DNA from: Glaciozyma antarctica PI12
Taxonomy: Eukaryota; Basidiomycota; Microbotryomycetes; Kriegeriales; Camptobasidiaceae
Assembly: GCA_002917775.1 (NCBI GenBank)
Contig: KZ627157.1
Coordinates: 678,079-742,078, forward strand
DNA: 64,000 nt
Direction of reading: 5' to 3'
Each line of letters begins with the position of its first letter. Position 1 is the first letter of the stretch. Made by a program: the position numbers and the translations under genes. The notes beneath the pieces are model-generated. The model searched no databases. It was not told where the DNA came from and saw only the letters and a list, made by a program, of their open reading frames with translations. Below, in pieces: positions 13,585 through 23,559 of the stretch.

Positions 13585-14010
13585 CGGTATCGCGTCGCTG
13601 GGAGTGAAGTCGCTGGGAGGGAAGGCTTGATGTTGTTGTGGGTTTTATGCGTAAGTAATGGTGGGTCTGCGGAAGCGCGCGTTTCGCTCCGGGAAGCTGA
13701 AGGTACATCCTGCTTCGGCATCTGCTCTTTGTTCCCCTGGCTTTTTGCAAACGTCCGAAAGGAACGCTCTGCGCCGTCGGTGATTTGCTCCTGCTTCGCT
13801 CTTTGCCGCCACGTCGAAGACGCTGGGAACGATCATAGTCTCGCTGCGATAGTCTCCCTGCGTTTTCCGAACCAGCCTCCCATCCACCTCCCGCTCCGAC
13901 AGCACAATCGACAAACGTGATTCTTTTCCCATCAAAGCACATCAAACAACTACTGCAGCCCATCGACGACCCACCCAGAACCAATTCCAACCACCTCGCT
14001 CCCTCGCTCC
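13585..14010. other. Convergent intergenic region, arrestin / FTR1 3' ends
   Basis: About 425 bp between two 3' ends. Nothing coding or structured is recognised. Confidence 0.5.
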
Positions 14011-15812
14011 CTACTTCAGCAAAGTCGGCACCGTCGTCTCCCCACCCTTGATCTCCTCACTTCCACTCGCCGATCCCGAGCGGCCAAGACGAGCCTTCTC
14101 CTCCGAGCCTTCGTCCGACGAACGACGCTTCTTCTCGTCAAAGCTGGGCGTGCGCTCCGCCTTCGCAAGGGCGTTGGCGGCGCGACGCTTTCCTGCGGCC
14201 GACTGGTAGCCGAAGATGCTGACGCGACCTTCGGACCACTTCATGTAGACCAATGCTACCGCAACTGCGAGCCAGTAGAAGACGTAGGAGAGGATCGTTC
14301 CGTCTGGTGGGAGAGGTCAGCGAGGGGAGAGAGCGAGCGGCGAGAGAGTGACGTACAGGAAGCGTTGTTGCTCCAGCCGAGAATGGCGTTGAAGACGGTC
14401 CAGCCCTGTCCGTCGATGTTGTTCTCGGGGTTACCTGAAGGAAAGGAACCAAGTCAGCTGTGAGTTGCGAAGGGAAGATGGCATTTACGCACCGTAGGTC
14501 AAGTGCCAGACGTTGCCGTTGACATCGAACGATCCCGGTCCGTTTCCAAGCTCAGCAACATCGGCTCCGACACTGGCAAGGAGGCGTTAGTACGCAGAAA
14601 GTGTCAACGAGAGGAAGTTGGCGAACCCCTTGTTGAACTTGTAGCGCTCAAAGGCGCCGACGGACTTGCTGAAAAGTCCAGCGCCGAGAAGGAAGAGCAC
14701 ATTCGTCGAAATGACCAGGAAAATAGAAAGGTTGACGCGCGAACTCGAGGCGTAGATCAAGTCTGAGGAGCGAGCGAGGTTCGTCAATCGTTGTCGACGT
14801 AAAAAATCGAGAACAAGCTCACAGCCACAGGTAAGACCGCAGACGAGACCAACAATTGCGGCGAGAGGAATAGAAGTGCCAGGCTGTCCGAGCGAGACCT
14901 GCACGAAGGTAAATCAGCAAACCGTGCGAAGGAAGCAAAAAAGAGGCGACTCACTCCACCGACGAACACGACGGCCTCAAGTCCCTCACGAAGAACTGTG
15001 ATGAGGGGGAGGAGGAAAAGAGTCCACTTGCCACCCTTTCCCTCCTTGACTTCCTTCTCCGAAGCGCCGGTGAGAGGCTTCTTGTCAAAGGCGCTCTCGA
15101 GCTTGTGGCGCCAAACGACCTTGGATCGGTCAATACGAAGCATGGTGAGGCCCATAATAAAGATAATGATGCTGTCGTTGGCGCTGTTAGAACGAGGAGC
15201 GAGCGAGCGCAGAAACGGCCCACCAAGCGATGAGCGAAAACGACCCCACCCAAATCTCCTCAGACTTGGCCCAGATCTGCGCGACGACGACGTATCAGCT
15301 GAATTCGTCAAAGATGCGAGAGCGGACGTACGTCGGACAGTGTAGTGAAGAAGACAGCGATAAAGGCGGCCCCGATACAGAGTGCGATTAATAGCCCAAC
15401 TCCGGCGCCCGCCCAAATCTGCGATTCGACGTGAGCAGATTCCTCCTTTCCACGTCATCTCGCACACACCTGCAGCTTCATTCTCTTGACGAGACGCTTC
15501 TTCCGCTGAGCGCGAGTTTCGCCGTCCTCATCGCTGGAGGGAACGAGGGTGGACTCGCTCGATTCGTCTCCGCGGTCGACGAGGTTCTCGACGAGAGAAA
15601 GGAGAACGGAAACGATAATAGAGGCTTCGAGCGTCTCCCTGTACTGAAGAGGTTAGCTACGCCGTCGATACCGTCGCTTGCGAGGAATGGACTCGCCTGA
15701 ATGGCGACGGGAAAAGAGAGAGGGAAGGGGATCAGCTAGCGTTCTTCCCTACTCGATAACACCCTCACCTGAAGAGCACGAAGAACAGAGGAACGCTGAA
15801 GACCTTTGACAT
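14011..15812 (-). CDS. FTR1: High-affinity iron permease, Ftr1 family
   Basis: Plasma-membrane permease that takes up Fe(III) made by a partner multicopper ferroxidase. The ATG at 15812 starts MSKVFSVPLFFVLF; splicing then restores FRETLEASIIVSVLLSLVEN, the first REGLE-type iron-binding helix. The second, LREGLEAVVFVGGVSLGQ, is canonical REGLE. Other helices include IWAGAGVGLLIALCIGAAF, SIIIFIMGLTMLRIDRSKVV, FLVISTNVLFLLGAG and TILSYVFYWLAVAVALVY. The cytosolic tail is Ser/Lys/Glu-rich and ends TTVPTLLK, with TAG at 14011-14013. About seven introns. No ferroxidase gene lies beside it in this window, although the two are often neighbours in fungi. Confidence 0.93.
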
Positions 15813-16550
15813 CGTCTGCAAAGTCAAAAGGACGGAATTAGATCCCGTTTCCAACCGGAACGAAGAGGTCGAACAAAGTGGGATCGCTAGAGATCAAAGG
15901 TGGTAGGGTGGTGAGGACGAGGTGGTCGACTGCAGTGGTGCAAGACGGGTTAGCTGGTGCCTGTGGATGGACAGAGTGGGTCTGATCAGCTCCTGCAACG
16001 TCGAGGAGGTCCGGGAAGAACGCACGAGGAGATGAGGAGGGAGAGAGGGCTTTCGGTGGTGTGGGCGGGGGAGAGGGTCGAAGGGACGACTTTCCTGGTT
16101 GCCGGGAGCGAGGAGTTGGCCTGGAGGACGGCGATGGGCGATGGTAGAACGCAGAAACAGCGAGCGAAAGTGTCTCGAGATTGGGTATCTGATTCAAGAA
16201 GTAGCAGCCCCGAAGTAGCAGTTAGGAGCAGCCTGCGTTGATGGGAGGACGATGCAGAAGAAGAGGAAGCGGCGAAAGATCTCGAGGTGAGCAGAGAAGT
16301 CGAATCCATCGAGGCGAGGCGAGCGAGCGAGCTCAGCCGACGCACGCCACGCAGTTGGGCCTCCTGATGGTGCTTAAGAACAGCTGGCGTAGTGTCTGCG
16401 ACGTGAGGGAAGCAGCGGTGCCGATAGAAAGCGTTCGGAGGAGGCGAGAGCGCCTCTGGTGCGGCTGGCGAATTCCTGCGGCCGAGGGGCGAGCAGACGG
16501 CGCACCAGCTGACCCAGTTCACAAGCCGAGTGAGCGAAGGCCAGTCCAGT

Positions 16551-16582
<32 letters not shown>

Positions 16583-16831
16583 TCGAGTTGAACAGAGTAG
16601 AGCGAGCGAGCGAAAGATGCCAGCCGAAGTTGACTCCAGCGAACTGCGCCCAAACCTCCCTCCTTCTTCGCGCGCGAGCAGTGAACGAACCACGCCTCAT
16701 GAGAGTGATGATACATCGTAAGTCGTAGTTTTGATTGCGAAAACAAAGGGGGGGTAACCATCCAAAATCCTCGCGGCCTGACGACCCATATTCCCTTTCC
16801 CGGAACGAACAGAAGTTGGTGAGAAACGAGT
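15813..16831. other. Intergenic region: FTR1 upstream, ACO1 downstream
   Basis: About 1 kb with no convincing gene. It should hold the FTR1 promoter and the ACO1 3' end. It contains a CGA trinucleotide run (16551-16579). One sequence on the minus strand, ATCAGATAC at 16185-16193, differs by one base from the ATCWGATAA element used by fungal iron-responsive GATA repressors. A single near-match is weak evidence. Confidence 0.4.
16551..16579. repeat. CGA trinucleotide repeat
   Basis: Roughly nine to ten uninterrupted CGA units upstream of FTR1. Shorter runs of the same unit occur in ACO1 introns near 17,262 and 17,580. Confidence 0.9.
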
Positions 16832-19812
16832 TCAGTGACCGGCCTGCTTGGCCATGAGGTTGAGCGCGGATCCGGCACGGACTGTGGGAGAGGAGACGAG
16901 TCAGCGCAGGCCGAGGCGAGGAGAGAAAGCGAACGTACACCAGCCGAGCTGTCCCTCGTTGAAGGTGTGGGTAAGGGGGATGTCCTCGGAGGATCCACTG
17001 AGGAGAGACGAGTCAGTCGCTGCGCAGCGGTGAGAAGAGAAAAGGGACGAACTCCTTGTGGGTGAGCTTCATCGTGACCTCGGAGAAGGGAGCGAGGGTC
17101 TCGATGCCGACGAGGTCAACCTTGTCGGTGGGCTGGACGCGGTCGTAATCGGCGGGGTTCTTGAAGTTGAGGGGGAGCATGCCCTGCTTCTTGAGGTTGG
17201 TCTCGTGGATGCGAGCGAAGGAGCGGGTGATCTGGAGGGGAGGGAGTGAGCTTGAGCAGCGACGACGACGACGACGGCAAGGGACGTACGACGGCGGCAC
17301 CTCCGAGGAAACGGGGCTCGAGAGCAGCGTGCTCACGGGAAGATCCCTCTCCGTAGTTCTGAAAGAGGCGCGTAAGCTAGCGAAATGAGAGCTCGCTCGA
17401 AAAAAACGCACCTCGTCTCCGATAACGACCCAGGGGATACCGGCCTCGCGGTACTCAGCGGCCACCTTGGGAACTCCTCCCCACTCGCCAGTGATCTGGT
17501 TCTGAACAGTGTTGGGCTTGTCGTTGGCGGCGTTGATGGCACCTGAAGACGAAACGATCTCAGCGCCCGAATTTCGAAACGACGACGACGACGCGACTCA
17601 CCGATCAGGCAGTTCTGAGAGATGTTCTCGAGATGTCCGCGGTACTTGAGCCAAGGTCCACCAGCCGAGACTGCACGAAAGAACGAGGTCAGAAACGGAA
17701 AGCTCGCAAGTCGCAGGGAGAAAGAACGTACTGTGGTCGGTGGTGCACTTGCCCTTCGCCTTGATGAGGATGGGGAGGTCCTTGGGGTCCTTTCCGTCCC
17801 AAGCCTTGAAGGGCTGGAGGAGCTGGAGGCGGTCCGAGGTGGGGGAGACGATGACCTCGACCTTGGAGCGGTCGGCGGGAGGAGCCTGGTAGGTGTTCTC
17901 TCCAGCGTCGTATCCGGAGGGAGGGAGCTCCTTGCCGGAGGGGTCGGAGAACTTGAACTCCTTGCCGTCGGCGCCCTTGAGCGTGTCGGTGAGGGGGTTG
18001 AAGGTGAGGTCGCCGGCGAAGACCATGGCGGTGACGATATCGGGGGAGGCGACGAAGGCGTGGGTGTTGACGTTGGCATCGTTACGTCCGGTGAAGTTGC
18101 GGTTGTACGAGGTGATGATCGAGTTCTTCGCGTCCTTGGGGACGTCCGTGCGATCCCACTGACCGATGCAGGGTCCGCAGGCGTTGGCGAGGACGACACC
18201 TCCGGCCTTCTGAAGGACCTCCATCTGTCCGTCGCGGGCGATGGTCGCGCGAATCTGCTCGGATCCAGGGGTGATGGTGAAGCCAGCCTTGGCGACGAGA
18301 CCGTGGTCGGCAGCCTCCTGGGCGATCGAGGCGGAGCGCGACATGTCCTCGTAGGAGGAGTTGGTGCAAGATCCGATGAGTCCGACGCTGAGCTTGGCGG
18401 GCCAGTCGTTGGCCTTGACGGCGGCGGCGAACTTGGAGAGGGGAGTGGCGAGATCGGGAGTGTAGGGGCCGTTGATGTGGGGCTCGAGCTCGGAGAGGTT
18501 GATCTCGATGACCTGGTCGTACTCGGCTCCCTCGTCGGAGCGGAGGTTGTGCTGGAACGACTCGGCGTACTTGCGGATCTCGGGGCGGTTGGTCGCGTCG
18601 AGGTAGGCGCCCATGCGGTGGTTGTAGGGGAAGAGGGAGGTGGTGGCGCCAATCTCGGCTCCCATGTTGCAGATCGTGCCCATTCCGGTGCAGGAGAGGG
18701 ACTCGACTCCGGGACCGAAGTACTCGACGATGGCTCCGGTTCCTCCCTTGACGGTGAGGATTCCAGCGACCTTGAGGATGACATCTGCGGACGGAGCGGG
18801 CGAGAGTCAGTGCGCGTTCGCTGCAAGCGCCCAAAAGAAACGCGAAACGCACCCTTGGGAGTAGTCCATCCAGAGATCTTTCCGGTGAGCTTGACTCCGA
18901 TGACCTTAGGGCACTTGAGCTCCCAAGGAAGGTTGGCGATAACGTCGACGGCGTCGGCTCCTCCAACTCCAACAGCGATCATGCCGAGTCCTCCAGCGTT
19001 GGGCGTGTGCGAGTCGGTTCCGATCATGAGTCCTCCGGGGAAGGCGTAGTTCTCCATGATAATCTAACGAGCGCGCGCGCGTCAGCGAACGGTCCTGAGG
19101 CGGCAAGTCGCGAGAATGAAACGCACCTGGTGGATGATTCCACTTCCGGGCTTCCAGAATCCGATGCCGTACTTGGCGGTGCAGGTGGCGAGGAAGTCGT
19201 AGACCTCCTTGTTGATGTCGACGGCGCGCGCGAGATCCTTGACTCCGCCGGTCTGAGCCTCGATAAGATGGTCGCAGTGGACGGTGGTGGGGACGGCGAC
19301 GGTGGGGAGACCGGCAGACATGAACTGGAGGAGAGCCATCTGGGCGGTGGCGTCCTGGCAAGCGACTCGCTGCGCGGTTACAAGGCAGTCAGCTGCTGTT
19401 CCCTTCTCCCGCGTCCCTTCCGTCGAGAAAGAGGGAACTTACGTCAGGGCGAAGCTTGAGGTAGGAGTCTCCACGGCGGATGTCGGCATCGTGGGGGTTG
19501 TCGAGGTGACCGTAAAGGACCTTCTCGGAGAGGGTGAGAGGGCGGTTGAGGCTGCAGAGACGAGGTGCATCAGCAAAGTGTCCTGCCAGGTGAAAAAGAG
19601 CCGGCCCGAGTGGGGGGGAAGACGGAGGAGGCAACGTACCGCTCGCGGACGACGACCAGGTTGTCCTCAATGCGCTGGTAGTTGATGAACTTGTCCTGCT
19701 CGAAGACGGACATGGCGACCTTGGTGGCTCCAATAGCAGACGAGGGAGTTGCGAGCGACCGCGACAAGGCGGGGGACCGGAGAGAGGCGCGGAGGGAGGG
19801 AACGAAGACCAT
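16832..19812 (-). CDS. ACO1: Mitochondrial aconitate hydratase (aconitase)
   Basis: TCA-cycle enzyme that isomerises citrate to isocitrate on a [4Fe-4S] cluster. The ATG at 19812 starts an import leader ([20 protein letters not shown]). Signatures include [28 protein letters not shown], the cluster cysteines in [12 protein letters not shown] and [23 protein letters not shown], and the C-terminal swivel domain with [22 protein letters not shown]. It ends [10 protein letters not shown] with TGA at 16832-16834. About seven short introns, some carrying GAC repeats. Full length. Its upstream region is a long 1.3-kb gap. Confidence 0.97.
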
Positions 19813-21118
19813 GCTGGGCAGAGGAGATACCTAGTCTGCAAGAGGGAGGAGCAAGCGAGTCAGTTACGGTGCTCGTCGTCGACTCGGTCTGCGGTGTCGC
19901 CCTCCTCAAGCGGCGCCGCCAACAGCGCGCCAGCCAGCAAGTCGTTCCCTTGCACTCCGCGGCCTTGGTGGACGACTAGACTGAGCACACGAAGACTAAC
20001 CTTTCGACGTGTGGAGGAGTGGGGAGAAAGGGAGAAGTTCGAGCGGACTTGTGCAGATTCGAGTTCGGAAGAATCAGGCCCAATCACTGCAGAGGTATCG
20101 CTCTCTTCCGGTCGTTCTCTTCTCTTTTTCGCCTCTTTTCTTCGTTAGAATGACTTGTACAGCGTCCCTTAGGAGCACCAAAGAACCACCGCGACGCCGG
20201 AGGGTCAACATCTCACTCAATTTTTTGAGCTCCGGGCGTGAGCTCCGCCTGGGCTGTGGCCGAGTTCCCGACTCAACTTCTGCAATTCGTTCGTTCGGAC
20301 TGGATGAGCAGCTTTCTCAGTACCGTTTGCTCACTCCTTTGCTCTTACTTGCCCCTGGAAGACGTCCGTCTGCCTACCCTAGTCGAGCGGACGTCGGCGA
20401 AGCAGGCCGGACGCGAAGTTCAGCCCCACCGGCAGTGAGAACGCCTTCCTAGATATGCTCGCAAGGAGCAGCTGGTCCCTGGTGTGCTATCCCTGAGCAT
20501 TACAGCGTACACTAATTTGCCGCAGCCGCGTCGTCGTCGCCGTCGAGAGGCGTTTTCTTCCCCCAGTTCGCGGTTGCGCAGCTCCTCGTTCCCGAGTTTC
20601 CGTTCAGTCTGCCCTTCAAAAGTCGTAGATCGCTTCTTAATGGCAAGAGAAAGATTTCCTAGACGGGTCCGAGGTCGTTTTCCCAATTGGCAGAGCAGGA
20701 TACGGCTTGCGAAGCGTGCGGAGGGCTTTCTCGCTCCCCCTCCTACTGGCGGCATCGGTGGACCACCTCGCAAACAACTGGAGCGACTAGTGTTCAAGTA
20801 GGACGTAATCATCGAGACGCGCCGCTGCTGGGATACGGCCGCAGACGCGAGAAACCCGATCTCGCGAAAGAGCCTCGCTGGCCGACGTGCTTTTCTTCGC
20901 GAGGTCTCAGAGAATCCTTTCTCATGGCTCTCTTCGCCGTCGCTACGCGTGACTACGTTTGATAGCGTACGCAATGACTCCTCGTCGGCAACCTCAGGCA
21001 AGCCAGCCTCGACGGCCGAAGGCAAGCCGCGAAGGACTGCTTCATCTCTGCACCGCTCTCTCGCCAGTTATCATCCAAATACTTCTCACGAACACAAAAT
21101 GTCTACACAAACGTCTAA
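19813..21118. other. 1.3-kb intergenic region upstream of ACO1
   Basis: Lies between the ACO1 start and the end of the desaturase gene. Open frames of 100-200 codons occur on both strands, but none shows family similarity or plausible splicing. Probably the ACO1 promoter plus the OLE1 3' end. Confidence 0.5.
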
Positions 21119-23216
21119 TCAGCACCCAACCACCTTCGCAATCCTCAACGACCTCATCTTCTCCCTCGCCGACCACCCATGATCGTTCAAGCCCCCCTCA
21201 AACGCCTCCGTCGAATCCTTCACCTCCTTCCCCACTCCACCAACCCCCTTCAACAATGGTACGGCATACTCCCTCAGGTACGCCATTCCTCCCGGGTGTT
21301 CAATGGCATACGACGTCGCGTCCACTGCGTACCCCTCGAGAAGCAGGACCAAAGGCCTCCGCTTCGACTCTTTCCGCTCGTCCATGTCAGCCACGTTCCT
21401 AACGAGCTCCCACATCGTCCAAACCGGCAGCACCAACTTGCGCTTCCTCATTCCCGCCTTCGCTCCACCCCGTGACGGAGATTCCTCGAGGAGCGAATCG
21501 CACTCAGACGACGAACTTGATCCGTACCCGACCGTCGACGATCCCTCCCCTTCGTCCGAAGTAGCATTGGCGTACGAGCTCCAGCGGGCGAACGAGGTGT
21601 CGTCGTGCGGTTCTGAAGATTCGAGGGTTTCGGAACGGAGGGAGAGGACGTGGGAGCGCGCTTTGAGGATCTCGGATTCGGGGGTTTGGTGAATGCGGGG
21701 GACAAAAGGCGTGAAGTGGTGGAGGATGAAGATGGTCCATCTGCGGAGGGAGTGAGTGGGGGCTCGGAGTGACAGTTGCGGGCTGCGACGAACTTGGTGG
21801 GATCCCAATCGAGGTAGCGAGGCCCGTTGCGGTAGTCTCGAGGGAAGGCATGGTGGTAGTTGTGGTTTGCTGGGAAGAAGAGATCGTGAGAGCAGTTCAA
21901 AGCTTCGCAAGTGACAAAACGCACCTTCGCCGCCGGTGAACAAAGCCAGGAACTGCGAACAGCGAGAGGGTTAATGCGCGCGCTGAGCAGAAATCTCAAT
22001 AGAAGCGCGTACGAAGTTCCCTCGAGCTGTCACGTCCTCTGAATAAGACTGATCTCCGAGATAGTGAGCGAGCGAATTGATAAAGAACGTGCAGTGCCTG
22101 GCGAAGGGCTCGTTAGGGCTTGCGCGTTGGAACGAATGAAGGCGATCTCACCAGATGAGAACACGAGCGATGATCTGCAAGAACGGAGTCAGTGAAGCCT
22201 CACCTGGCGCGTTGCAGAAGGAACACTGACGCCTCCCCAAATAAATCCTCCCAGCGTGTCTCCGTAGCTCCATCCAACGAGAGTAGGCGCAACAAATCCC
22301 AGCCCAAGCGTCAAAGGTAGGTAGTGCTTGTGCTGGAATCGAACGACTGCGGTGGAGAGGTCAGGAGGAGAGCTCAATCTTCCGAAACTGAGTACGCACC
22401 TGGATCCGCGTTGAGATCCTTCCGGTCGATCAAAGCCATACGAGGGTAATCTGGCTTGCGGAAGATCCACCCCATGTGCGAATGGTACAATCCCAGCTTG
22501 GCGTCGTAGCTGCGAAGGCGAGCTCGGTATCAGAACGTGCGAGGAGATATCTCCGAATTTCGCAAACGGCCACTCACGGGTCCTGCAGAGCTCAAGGTCA
22601 GCTCATGTTCAACCGCAGCCCATATACGAGAACACACGTACGCTCTCCGTATCCGTGAAGCGATGGTGCAGGCGATGCCGTAGAACCCACCACCTGCGAG
22701 CGAGGCCAGGTCCATCAGCTCCGCCTTCCGCTCTCTCACCACCTCCGTACGCACTTGATAGATCCTTGAAAGCCCAAGCACCCCATCCCTGCCAGCACAA
22801 CGCGTAAAGGGAACGACGCTTGGAAGCTCCGATGGGACCATAGTCGGTGGTAGCCTATCGTGATCCTGCGTGCTCGCATCAGCTCCCTAGCTCTACCCCC
22901 ACTCTACCTGTACTCCTTGAACTCACCCGAAGGTTGCCAGCTGCCATGAAGTGAAGCAGAGCCTGGAGGAACAGCTCATCAGCTCCTCGATCCCCAACCC
23001 CTCGGCACCGCCAGCAGCTCACCACATCGTCCGCGTATCCATCTTCCACCAGGGCGAGAGGTAAAAGATCCCTGCGAGGGCTAGGAGGTGCATCGCTACG
23101 AAGAAGATGGCGTTGCTCCACCAGATCGGAGCGGGGTGGGGAGGATCGGAGGAGATGGCTGTTGCGCCGTTGGGCAGGGCTGCTGGAGGCTTTTGCAAGG
23201 TTGCTGGTGCTCCCAT
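21119..23216 (-). CDS. OLE1: Delta-9 fatty-acid desaturase with C-terminal cytochrome b5 (Ole1 type)
   Basis: ER membrane di-iron enzyme that puts the first double bond into stearoyl/palmitoyl-CoA. The ATG at 23216 gives MGAPATLQKPPAALPNG, followed by a hydrophobic segment (NAIFFVAMHLLALAGIFYL). The three histidine boxes are HRLWSH, RHRLHHRFTD and EGNHNYHHAFP; NSLAHYLGD also matches the family. The C-terminal cytochrome b5 domain has the haem HPGG motif (YAIEHPGGMAYL) and a second His (GGLNDHG). Between the domains is a serine/acidic segment of about 70 residues, and the b5 part has a short Gly/Lys insertion. At least nine introns. Stop codon at 21119-21121. Confidence 0.93.
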
Positions 23217-23559
23217 GGTGGGCGGACTTTGAGGGTTCGTCTAGTAGTTGGTGGGAAGCAGCGAGCGAGTCGATTGAACCTGCCAGCCCAAGTTGAGTGT
23301 CGGGGATCGCCCAGCGGCGCTCGGCCTTTCCTCTCTTTTTCCTCTTCTTTGAGGAGTTATCCTGCTCGTGCAGGCCTGTTTAAACACTTTCCTTACACGC
23401 GCAGCGAGCAGCACCACCTTGAGCGAGCTCGCCAGCCGCCAGCCGCCAGCCCTCCCACGCTGGTCGGCCGGCCCCCTGTCTTCCCTTCTCTCCCTCCTCA
23501 GCAAACAGCAAAGTCTCAGTCCCGCTCACAGCAACATCAACTGCACCTCCGCAACCCCT
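23217..23559. other. OLE1 upstream region
   Basis: About 340 bp between the OLE1 start and the end of the macrodomain-sirtuin gene, both on the minus strand. Pyrimidine/purine-biased, with no coding signal. Confidence 0.5.

Noticed and set aside
17622-19049. Long plus-strand open frame (475 codons) across aconitase
   Set aside because: It is antisense to clear ACO1 exons; the strong third-position GC bias removes stops on the opposite strand. Its product is acidic low complexity with no family match.
20420-21025. Minus-strand open frame of about 200 codons upstream of ACO1
   Set aside because: Arg-rich, no recognisable domain, no splice-supported extension. More likely promoter sequence.
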